From: Hysterangium stoloniferum
Taxonomy: Eukaryota; Basidiomycota; Agaricomycetes; Hysterangiales; Hysterangiaceae
DNA: 64,000 nucleotides
Assembly: GCA_015178975.1 (NCBI GenBank)
Contig: WHVD01000005.1
Span: forward strand, 248,001 to 312,000
Direction of reading: 5' to 3'
The position numbers were made by a program, and so were the translations under genes. Below are positions 56,433 through 64,000 of the stretch, one piece after another. The notes beneath the pieces were generated by a model that was not told the origin of the DNA, made no database searches, and was given only the letters and a program-made list of their open reading frames with translations. The stretch's first letter is position 1; each line of letters begins with the position of its first letter.

Positions 56433-56445
56433 GGTTATGGGCCCC
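56433..56445 (+). other. Copia-1 primer site
   Basis: GGTTATGGGCCCC immediately after the 5' LTR, identical to the sites of Copia-2 (35645) and the TRIM (59121). Confidence 0.85.
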
Positions 56446-56681
56446 GCGCTCTAAACGCTCTAGTACAGTATAACATTTTGCAAACTCGCTTCTTTTGAGT
56501 AAGTTTCAGCCTATACTTTTATATTCCCCTGCCAGGCCCAGCCTTATTGCTGTTGCTAGTAGGGAGGAACTTGTACGCCACTATGGTTGAGTTTCCCTCG
56601 AGACTACCGTCTGGACCTCGAGTTAAATACCTTTTTTCTGAACTTCTTTGCGAGTTTGCTCTGTGTATACTACAATGTCAT

Positions 56682-58388
56682 CTTCCATCCCCCAATTCCC
56701 TAAACTCAACTCTCATAACTACAACACCTGGTCTGGTGAGATGCAGGCTTGGCTTCGTGCCCAGGGTGTCTGGCGCATTGTTGAGGCCACCTCCATTGCG
56801 CCTGCACTATCCTCATCTCCCACAGAGGCCCAGCAAACTGCATTTGATGCTTGGGCTCTCAAGTCAGACAAAGCAGCAGGTTGGATGTACTTGAGTGTTG
56901 AGGATGATCAAAAGATTCATCTTAAAGGGATTGAGGGTGATCCGGTCAAGATGTGGACCAGTCTGTGTGATGTACACTTGCAGAAGCGCCCTGGCATGCA
57001 CTTCAATGTGTATGATGATCTCTTCTCCATCAGAAAGGAAGATAATGAGAATTTGCAAACTCTGATGAATCGGGTGGATCTAGCCATCCGTGCCATCCAG
57101 GATCTGCGCCCATTGAATTTTGATCTTGCCAAACTTGATGAGGAACTTGCATCAATGGCAATGATCAGGGCACTTCCTGAGCAATTTGACAACTTTGCCT
57201 CTTCTCTCCTTCTGATGGACAAGCTGGACAAGGCTACTATCCAACAAGCTTTTGTCACAGAAGAGTCACAACGCCGTCATCGGGCTTCACAAGCTCCTGC
57301 AGTTGCATCTGCACTTACTGTAAAGGGCAATGCATCCACTGCATTTCTCAAATGTACTTTCTGCTCTATGACCAACCATACTATGGACAAGTGTCATCGC
57401 TTCATCAAGAAGCAGCAGGAAGCACAGGAGAGTGTCCTTACCAATCGTGCTAAAGGGAAGAAGAAGCCAAATAGGCCTCAGAAGACAATGTCTCAGAACA
57501 ATGTTGAATATACTGGAAATGCACTTGCTTTCTCCTTATCTGATTCCTCCACCCTGCAGAATGGTTCTGACTATGATTGGCTTGCTGATACAGGTGCTAG
57601 TAGTCATATGACTCCTCATAGTCATTGGCTGCATAACTACACACCATTATGTGTCCCAATCAAGTTAGCAGATCACACTGTTATCTACTCTGCAGGAGTT
57701 GGTTCTGTGGTATTCAACCCAGTTATAAATGGAAGGAAATCGCGATCTGTGGAGCTTACAAGAGTCTTGCATGTACCACAATTGCGTAGTAATCTACTGT
57801 CTTGTCTTTACCTTACAAAGTGTAAAGGTCTACTCATTGAGATTGACCAAACAACCATGCATTTCAAACGCTCTGGACAGACTATGTTTACAGCCAGAGT
57901 TACTGCACAGAATACAGGTATCCTCAATGGTGTCACTGTACCTATTATTGAGCAAGCTGGTGCTGTCTCCACCCTTCCCTTTGATATCAATCTCTGGCAT
58001 CGCCGTCTTGGACACCACAGCTATGCTGATGTCCAGAAGATGATCAGAGAAGGATTGGTGGTTGGCTTAAACCCTGACTCAAAGGAACAGCCTGATCCCA
58101 TCTGTGAACCTTGCCTTGCTGGCAAAATGACTGCTAGTCCATTCCCTATCTCACCAAGTCATTCTCAGACACCACTTGAACTTATTCATAGTGATCTACA
58201 TGGACCACTTCCTGTGCAAACAACTGAGGGTTATCACTACTGGATAACCTTTATTGATGATTGCACCAAGTTGCGAGCTGTTCTGTTCTTGAAACGGAAG
58301 AGTGATACATTTGAAGCATTCAGGAGATACAAAGCTTATGCTGAGAATCTTCTCGGTTGCAAGGTCAAAGCTCTGCAGGATGACAAAG
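56682..58388 (+). CDS. gag-pol: gag and first part of pol, Copia-1 copy f
   Basis: Starts MSSSIPQFPKLNSHNYNTW (an upstream in-frame ATG exists at 56648). Gag core, zinc knuckle CTFCSMTNHTMDKC, protease WLADTGASSHMTPH, GAG-pre-integrase LWHRRLGHHSYADV and CEPCLAGKM, and the beginning of integrase up to LQDDK. It continues on the far side of the Gypsy-A solo LTR. Confidence 0.9.
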
Positions 58389-59023
58389 TGTGAAGGGTAT
58401 GCATATATCATGATTGGACTGTGGAATAATACATATATTATAGTATTTTATTATTTAGTTCTTACTCTTTTTCCCTAACTCTCTAGATCTTCGAGCATAC
58501 CCGTATTTCTTAGTTTGAAGTCTTGTGTATATCTATGGGCGCTCTCAGCGCTAAATCGGAGACAACTTTTACCCAGCAGACACCACTTCGTAACGACTCA
58601 GATGTCGAATAGCGAGAGGTGTCAAGGGTAGTATCTCAGCTACCATAAGGGTAGCATTCTCTAGTCTACTAATATAATAGCCTTTTGGACTCGAACCGCT
58701 AAGGTCGAGTTCCGCTTTCAAGACTTTGCGCTCGTCGACACCGTAGTCGACTCACGCTACTAATACTCTATCCTAGACACTCAGTCTTTAGCTGAGTATC
58801 TTTCTTATTTCTAGCTACTAGTTGTACCGTAAAAGGTCAACTCATTATCTTACTGTTCTAAGCCGTCACTGTTAGAAATGGGAAAATACAATATCTATAT
58901 GTGACAGACTGTTATAAGACCCAGGTTTGCCATCAGTTATATAAACTGTTATAAGAGCACAAGTTGGCAACATAAGTCCTTATATATATGTATATATAAT
59001 CCATCATATAATACTAGACTATA

Positions 59024-59098
59024 GGTCCAGTAGCTCAGTGGTTAAGAGCACCTGCATATAAAGCAAGGAGGTCCTTGGTTCAATCCCAGGCTGGGTCA
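59024..59098 (+). tRNA. tRNA-like sequence in TRIM 5' LTR
   Basis: 75 nt. Acceptor GGTCCAG/CTGGGTC pairs in all seven positions (two G-T), then discriminator A; D stem GCTC/GAGC with AGTGGTTAA loop (A box); T stem CTTGG/CCAGG with TTCAATC loop (B box GGTTCAATCCC). The anticodon arm is irregular: CCTGC faces a strand with one extra base, loop ATATAAA, formal anticodon ATA, which is almost never used by nuclear tRNAs. In this copy one further base of the arm differs (GCAAGG). TTTT, a Pol III stop, follows about 6 bases downstream. Likely a tRNA-derived promoter or pseudo-tRNA. Confidence 0.6.
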
Positions 59099-59120
59099 AT
59101 TCTTTTCTATGCCTTTAACA

Positions 59121-59133
59121 GGTTATGGGCCCC
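59121..59133 (+). other. TRIM primer site (half-initiator-tRNA type)
   Basis: GGTTATGGGCCCC abuts the 5' LTR, identical to the sites of Copia-1 and Copia-2 in this window. Confidence 0.85.
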
Positions 59134-59179
59134 GTTCAGCTTCATCTGCTGCGTAGGGTATAGACTAGATATTGATTTC

Positions 59180-59187
59180 AGGGGAAG
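59180..59187 (+). other. TRIM polypurine tract
   Basis: AGGGGAAG lies directly before the 3' LTR, in the position where plus-strand DNA synthesis is primed in LTR elements. Confidence 0.7.
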
Positions 59188-59341
59188 TGTTAGAAATGGG
59201 AAAATACAATATCTATATGTGACAGACTGTTATAAGACCCAGGTTTGCCATCAGTTATATAAACTGTTATAAGAGCACAAGTTGGCATCATAAGTCCTTA
59301 TATATATGTATATATAATCCATCATATAATACTAGACTTTA

Positions 59342-59416
59342 GGTCCAGTAGCTCAGTGGTTAAGAGCACCTGCATATAAAGCCAGGAGGTCCTTGGTTCA
59401 ATCCCAGGCTGGGTCA
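59342..59416 (+). tRNA. tRNA-like sequence in TRIM 3' LTR
   Basis: 75-nt copy with the family-standard sequence (anticodon strand GCCAGG); TTTT about 6 bases downstream. Confidence 0.6.
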
Positions 59417-59621
59417 ATTCTTTTCTATGCCTTTAACAGTCACGAGCAACTATACAGTTGCTCTTGAGGCGTGCAGTGCATTCTTATACTAGTACTAACA
59501 GTCTAGTAGTCTATAGTATTGTACTGACAGTCAATACTCTCTAATAGTAGTTGAATAAACACTATTCTTCGTATATAGAGCAGTCAGAATCCACCACTCT
59601 TCACACAAAGGGGGGGAGTAT

Positions 59622-61984
59622 ATGTCAAATGCCTTTATCAAGTTTACAGATGAATGTGGAATAGTACGCCGCCATACTACTCGCAATCGCCCTCAACAGA
59701 ATGGAGTTGCAGAAAGAGCCAATCGCACTATGGCTGATCATGTCACTGCCATGATGCATGAGGCGCGTATGCCTGCTTCTTTCTGGAACCATGCTGTGAC
59801 ATCTTATGTTTATGTCTGGAACCGTCTGCCTACGGCACCATTACCTAAAACTACACCCTATGAGCAATGGTACAAGCAGAAACCAGATGTAAGCAACTTG
59901 CGAGTATGGGGATGTACTGCCTATGTTTACATTCAAAGGGACAAAAGGAAGTCACTTCAGTCACACATGGAGAAATGCCTCTTTCTAGGCTATCCTGTGG
60001 GATACAAAGGTTGGCAATTCTACAACCCTGTTACAAAGAAGTTTATCATCTCTGAACGGGCTGTATTTGATGAACGCCACTTTCCTGGTCTATCTACTAC
60101 TGGACCAATGCCTAATATCAGGCTTGTCCCAAATACACCACACTCTGACATTTCTTCATTTGTGCCAGAAGTACAGGGGGATAATGATATTTCTGTTCCT
60201 CTTACTCATATTCCTGCACCTCCTGCTCATATTCCTATACCTCCTGCTTATGTTCCTGCACTTCCTGAACCACCTTTGCCTCCTCCTGGGGTTGAAGAAC
60301 CCATTCAACTGCCTCCTCCACCTGCACCAGAACCACCACTTTGTCGCTCTCAGCGTGTTTCAAAGCAACCGGGTGAATGGTGGAAAGTACAACCAGCTCC
60401 AGCTCTAGCTGAGGATGATGATGAGGACATTGATTATGAGGAAGTACAGTTTGTTGGAACAGCTTCAACTGCTGATCCACAAAACTACAAGCAGGCTATG
60501 AAAGGTGATGATGCAGATAAATGGCAAGAAGCTATCAATGCAGAGTATAATACACTGGTAGAGAACAAGACATGGGAACTTGTTGATCTTCCAGTTGGTG
60601 CAAAGGCAATTGGTTCTGGTTGGGTATTTAAAGTCAAACACAATGCAGATAGCACAATTGAGCGTTATAAAGCTCGTCTTGTTGCCAAAGGATACTCACA
60701 ACATCCTGGCATTGACTACAATGAAGTGTTTGCACCTACTTTTAGACCTGCCACTCTGCGTTTGATTCTGGCCCTAGCTGCCATTGAAGACATGGACTTG
60801 CGCTCTGTTGATATTTCTGCTGCTTTCACCCATGGTGACCTTGATGAGACAATCTATATGAGACAACCTGAAAGCTTCCATCAAGGAGGTCCTAATAAGG
60901 TCCTCAGACTCTTGAAATCACTTTATGGTCTCAAGCAGGGATCTCGTCAATGGAACACCAAATTACATGGTGCACTTACTGAAATGGAGTTCAAACAAAT
61001 TGAATCTGATACCTCTGTTTACATTTATTCAAATGGAGAGGTGAAGATCTTTGTACCCATTTACATTGATGATATTACATTTGCATCCAAGTCCACTCTT
61101 GCCATTGACAAAGCTGTCAAGCAATTGTCCCTGCATTTCAAATGCCGTGATCTTGGACCCACTGTTTATTTACTTGGTGTGGGAGTTGGCAGAGATTGCT
61201 CTAAGCATCTCCTTACTCTTGATCAGCGACAATTTATTCTCAACATGCTTGAGCGTTATAACATGTCTGACTGTCATCCAGTTCTCACACCTATGACACC
61301 TGGTACATCTCTTTCCAAAGAAATGGGTCCTGAGAATGCTGCAGAGGTGGATTTCATGTGTAGTGTTCCTTATCTCAGTGCTGTTGGGTCTTTACAATAC
61401 CTGGCTACTATGACCCGTCCAGATATTGCTTATACTGTGTCCTACTTGGCACATTTTAATTGCAATCCTGGACCAAAGCATTGGACAGCAGTGAAGCACT
61501 TGTTCAGATACCTAAAAGGTACACTGGATTACAAGTTGCATTACTCTGGTAAATGTGGCTCTGAATTATTCACCACATACACTGATGCTGCTCATGGTGA
61601 TTGTATTGATTCTGGAAGATCCACTGGGGGTTATGTGACTATGATGGCTGGAGGTGCTATTGGCTGGAGTAGTAAACTGCAAAGTATTGTCACACTTTCT
61701 ACAACTGAAGCAGAATTTGTCTCTGCTGTAGAAGCTGGCAAGGAGATTGCCTGGATGCGAAAAATCCTAGGTGAATTTGGCTACCAAGTTAATCAGCCTT
61801 CAACTCTACACGTTGACAACCAGTCTGCTATCAGTGTTGCTAAGAATCCTGAGCATCATGGGAGGATGAAACATCTTGACCTTCGCTACTATTGGCTTAG
61901 GGATGCTGTAAATGCCAAGTGTATTACTCCTTCCTATGTTCCTACTGCAGAACAACTTGCAGATATTCTAACGAAACCTCTATC
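59622..61984 (+). CDS. pol: Rest of pol, Copia-1 copy f (integrase, RT, RNase H)
   Basis: Integrase end (CGIVRRHTTRNRPQQNGVAE), proline-rich linker, RT (VDISAAFTHGDLDE, YIDDITFASKS), RNase H (TYTDAAHGDCIDSGRSTGGY) and ADILTKPLS. The frame runs into the reversed TRIM LTR at 61985, so the true C-terminus and 3' LTR are gone. Confidence 0.9.
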
Positions 61985-62235
61985 TGTTAAAGGCATAGAA
62001 AAGAATTGACCCAGCCTGGGATTGAACCAAGGACCTCCTGGCTTTATATGCAGGTGCTCTTAACCACTGAGCTACTGGACCTATAGTCTAGTATTATATG
62101 ATGGATTATATATACATATATATAAGGACTTATGTTGCCAACTTGTGCTCTTATAACAGTTTATATAACTGATGGCAAACCTGGGTCTTATAACAGTCTG
62201 TCACATATAGATATTGTATTTTCCCATTTCTAACA
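61985..62235 (-). mobile_element. TRIM LTR, reversed, at a recombinant junction
   Basis: 251 bp, reverse of the other copies. Left flank CTATC is Copia-1 coding sequence, right flank ACGTG is Gypsy-C sequence, so no target duplication. The two flanks do not belong together, which suggests recombination between TRIM LTRs at two loci. Confidence 0.92.
62007..62081 (-). tRNA. tRNA-like sequence in TRIM LTR
   Basis: 75-nt minus-strand copy with intact acceptor, D and T arms; downstream AAAA on the plus strand is the TTTT stop. Confidence 0.6.
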
Positions 62236-62305
62236 ACGTGGAGATGGAGTTGCATTACCTCCCAGACCCCCTTCACAACGTGGACCTCAGGAACGGACCT
62301 ACCAG

Positions 62306-63887
62306 ATGGGGCCCAGTGATCTTTCATCTGACTCGGAGGACGACCAATCTCGCTACCCCACCTACGACAGCAAGTACCTCGGTGCTGACTGCCATGAAGG
62401 TTTCCTACTCCCTGACAACATTCACTTCTTCACGAGTGATCCTAACCAACGACGAAAGCTACCAACTTCCGTCAGAGTTTGGAGAGGGTATCGTCCAGCA
62501 GACTCTGCGACCCCATCCAGTTCCTCTCATCTCCCTCCACCTCTGCCAATCTCTTCCGTACCCACATTACAGCGCTTTACACCCTTTTCGGAGTTACCGG
62601 GAAGTCTTGTACCGTCCTCTGAGCTGCCTTCTCTTCCCCCTATACCACTACCCCTCCCCTTCGCAGGACATTCTCTTATATCACTGTCCTCGTCCATACC
62701 CAAGCCTCCTCCAGCACCGCAGCCAATCTCACCCCTCTGCATGTCACCTGACCCTCTCGTCGCCTCCCACTCTACTCCAACGCCTTTGGTCCCTGCGGTG
62801 TCTAACATTCCCCTCACTTCCTTGACAACGTGGAGTCCACCGCCCACCTCTCCCTACTCCCCTTGCATTTCTCTGGGAAGACCCATTCAGCATCCTAACG
62901 ATACATTAATGGATATTGATCACCCTATCCCGGAAGTTCTCGCAACGCCTATGGAGGAAGTCCTCGAAGTGCCTTTCTCAGCCACAGACATCTCCAAGGA
63001 ACCCCCCCCCGGCAATGGAAGCCTTCGAGGAGCCTCCCCCCTTAAGCGAAAAAGCAAAAGGGAAACGAAGAACCGATACTCAGGCTGATGAGCCCCTTGT
63101 CATGGACCCCCCCCCGGCCCACCCCATTCACAGCCTCCTGCCACAGCCGTCCTCTCCCCTCCACTCTGAGGATACGGCTGGCCCCTCCCGTCCCTTCCAG
63201 TCAAGTTGGATGCGCGTGTCCATTAATTACCCCTCTGACATCTTCACTGTGGGACGCACATTAACGCGACTGGGACCAACCCTGCGGCACCCCCTTCTTA
63301 AACAGCATATCCAGGGGTATAGCGGGTCTCTCACATTGTCAGACCGCATGAGTGCATTTTATTTATGCGTCAACGACCCTAGGGAACAGCTGCATTTAGC
63401 GGAGGATATCGAACGGGTGGAACTCTCCATGTTTTGGTCCTTACTTGTCAACTCTTCTTGTGTTCTTCCTGACCACACACCAACCCACTCTGCAGTGGAC
63501 CTCGTTGACTTGTTGGAGCAACTGTTACCAGATTCAGACACCTCGAGAGGAATCCCCCCTAGGGGAGACATGAGCTCCACACTGCTCATCACTCCTACCC
63601 CGCCATCACTACACCCTCGACCCCCTCTCATTGCCCGTATTACTGACACTTCCACTGATCGCGTTCGCGCCATAATTCGAACGCGTCAGAAGGCCTACAG
63701 TCGTTGGGTCTCGTCGATCCAAAAACTGGATGGGTTGACATCCGCCAATGACACTTCGAGGCGGGAGGACATCGCTCTTTCCTTTTGTGCCAAGCATCTC
63801 GTCTGGGGCAACGCTATCCTACACCTTGGGGGTTCACCGCAGGACGCATGGGGAGGAGTTCCAAGTGTCCTTCGACATCTTCTTTGA
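62306..63887 (+). CDS. Extra 3' ORF region of Gypsy-C
   Basis: Shares with Gypsy-A: HEGFLLP, SDPNQR, VWRG, a long proline/serine-rich middle, WMRVSINYPSDIF (versus WMRVAVNYPSEQF), AVDLVDLLEQLLP, RAIIRTRQKAYSRW, and the ending LGGSPQDAWGGVPSVLRHLL. Between the blocks the sequences are quite different, so conservation of just these blocks over an estimated large divergence argues for past selection on the protein. No known domain is recognised. The copy is broken at about one point. Confidence 0.75.
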
Positions 63888-63912
63888 CATAGCTCTTCGA
63901 CCTGGGGGGCAC

Positions 63913-64000
63913 TGTGAGAGGTATGGCGAAATACACTCAGGAAATATAGTCGGATGAGCTCTTACTATATTTCCTTTATTATTTCTATTTTCTCTCTTTT
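63913..64000 (+). repeat. Start of Gypsy-C 3' LTR
   Basis: TGTGAGAGGTATGG immediately after GGGGGGCAC. Cut by the window edge. Confidence 0.65.

Larger units (their letters stand above)
58870..59438 (+). mobile_element. Complete TRIM: miniature LTR retrotransposon with tRNA-like LTRs
   Basis: 569 bp: 5' LTR 58870-59120 (251 bp), primer site 59121-59133 (GGTTATGGGCCCC), interior to 59187 with a purine run AGGGGAAG at its end, 3' LTR 59188-59438 (251 bp). GTCAC lies on both sides (58865-58869 and 59439-59443), and removing the insert restores the Gypsy-A LTR sequence. LTR ends are TGTTA...TAACA. The LTRs differ at about three positions, so the insertion is recent. The 67-bp interior has no coding capacity, so movement needs proteins in trans. 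Six further LTRs of this family lie in the window plus this pair makes seven LTRs counting each once outside the pair's second copy (22605, 27409, 42792, 49500, 58870, 59188, 61985). Confidence 0.95.
58389..59605 (+). mobile_element. Gypsy-A solo LTR with nested TRIM, CAAAG duplication
   Basis: TGTGAAGGG...CTCTTCACA, flanked by CAAAG (58384-58388 and 59606-59610). Subtracting the TRIM (569 bp) and its 5-bp duplication leaves 643 bp, the length of the LTRs of element 3. Same orientation as Copia-1 copy f. Confidence 0.95.
56084..61984 (+). mobile_element. Copia-1 element, copy f (5' LTR to RNase H; split by a Gypsy-A solo LTR)
   Basis: 5' LTR 56084-56432 (349 bp), primer site 56433-56445, gag-pol from 56682 up to 58388, a Gypsy-A solo LTR with CAAAG duplication (58389-59605), then the rest of integrase, RT and RNase H to ADILTKPLS at 61984. 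There the copy ends against a reversed TRIM LTR; the 3' LTR is lost. It is inserted in a Tc1/mariner remnant on the left. Apart from the insertion and the missing end it appears largely open, so it is young. Confidence 0.93.
62236..64000 (+). mobile_element. Gypsy-C element, 3' end (runs off the window)
   Basis: Contains an extra 3' ORF related to that of Gypsy-A (62306-63887), a polypurine tract GGGGGGCAC and the beginning of a 3' LTR at 63913 (TGTGAGAGGTATGG). The family is placed by the ORF and the matching polypurine/LTR layout; no pol is in the window. The left edge is the junction with the TRIM LTR. Confidence 0.75.

Noticed and set aside
59024-59098. Functional nuclear tRNA gene
   Set aside because: The anticodon arm has an extra base and an ATA anticodon, and copies move with the LTR; a tRNA-derived unit is more likely.

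Overview
The window is almost wholly built of nested fungal retrotransposons around one stretch (about 5.1-12.4 kb) that looks like host sequence. Chromodomain Ty3/Gypsy elements, Ty1/Copia elements with a GGTTATGGGCCCC primer site, 52-69 bp GT-AG introns in the host gene and CpG-type decay of LTRs all fit a filamentous fungus, most likely an agaricomycete basidiomycete. That placement rests on family resemblance only; no species is identified.

Layout. 1-5067: LTR fragment and a truncated Gypsy-A copy holding a Gypsy-B solo LTR. 5.1-12.4 kb: a minus-strand host gene with 13 phase-consistent exons (6864-10307), built partly from repeated two-exon modules, flanked on both sides by degenerate duplicates. 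12.6-14.1 kb: a Copia-like LTR, a tRNA-like sequence and an LTR fragment. 14138-27408: Gypsy-A element 2, carrying a TRIM solo LTR, a 1.4-kb TG...CA element with its own ORF, and two nested solo LTRs. 27.4-43.0 kb: Copia-1 and Copia-2 elements in several layers, with recombinant junctions. 43147-54745: Gypsy-A element 3 with both LTRs and a GTGGG target duplication, holding a TRIM solo LTR and a Copia-2 solo LTR. 54.7-56.1 kb: LTR fragment, tRNA-like remnant and Tc1/mariner remnant. 56084-61984: Copia-1 copy split by a Gypsy-A solo LTR that itself holds a complete TRIM. 62.2-64.0 kb: 3' end of a related Gypsy-C element.

The most interesting system is a miniature LTR retrotransposon (TRIM; complete copy 58870-59438: 251-bp LTR, 67-bp interior, 251-bp LTR, 5-bp target duplication GTCAC). 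Each LTR contains a 75-nt tRNA-like sequence with recognisable acceptor, D and T arms and a T4 run just downstream. Seven LTRs of this family are in the window. The TRIM has no coding capacity but carries the same copia-type (half-initiator-tRNA) primer site as the two Copia families, so it was probably moved by their proteins. The arrangement resembles plant Cassandra elements, whose LTRs carry 5S rRNA, but here the Pol III unit is tRNA-like.

Other points of note are a conserved extra ORF downstream of pol in the Gypsy elements (seen in two related families), LTR divergence concentrated at CpG, a resemblance between the Gypsy primer site and the tRNA-like sequence at 13.7 kb, and the host gene's phase-symmetric exon modules. 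Retroelement copies are treated as fossils; breaks are summarised only.
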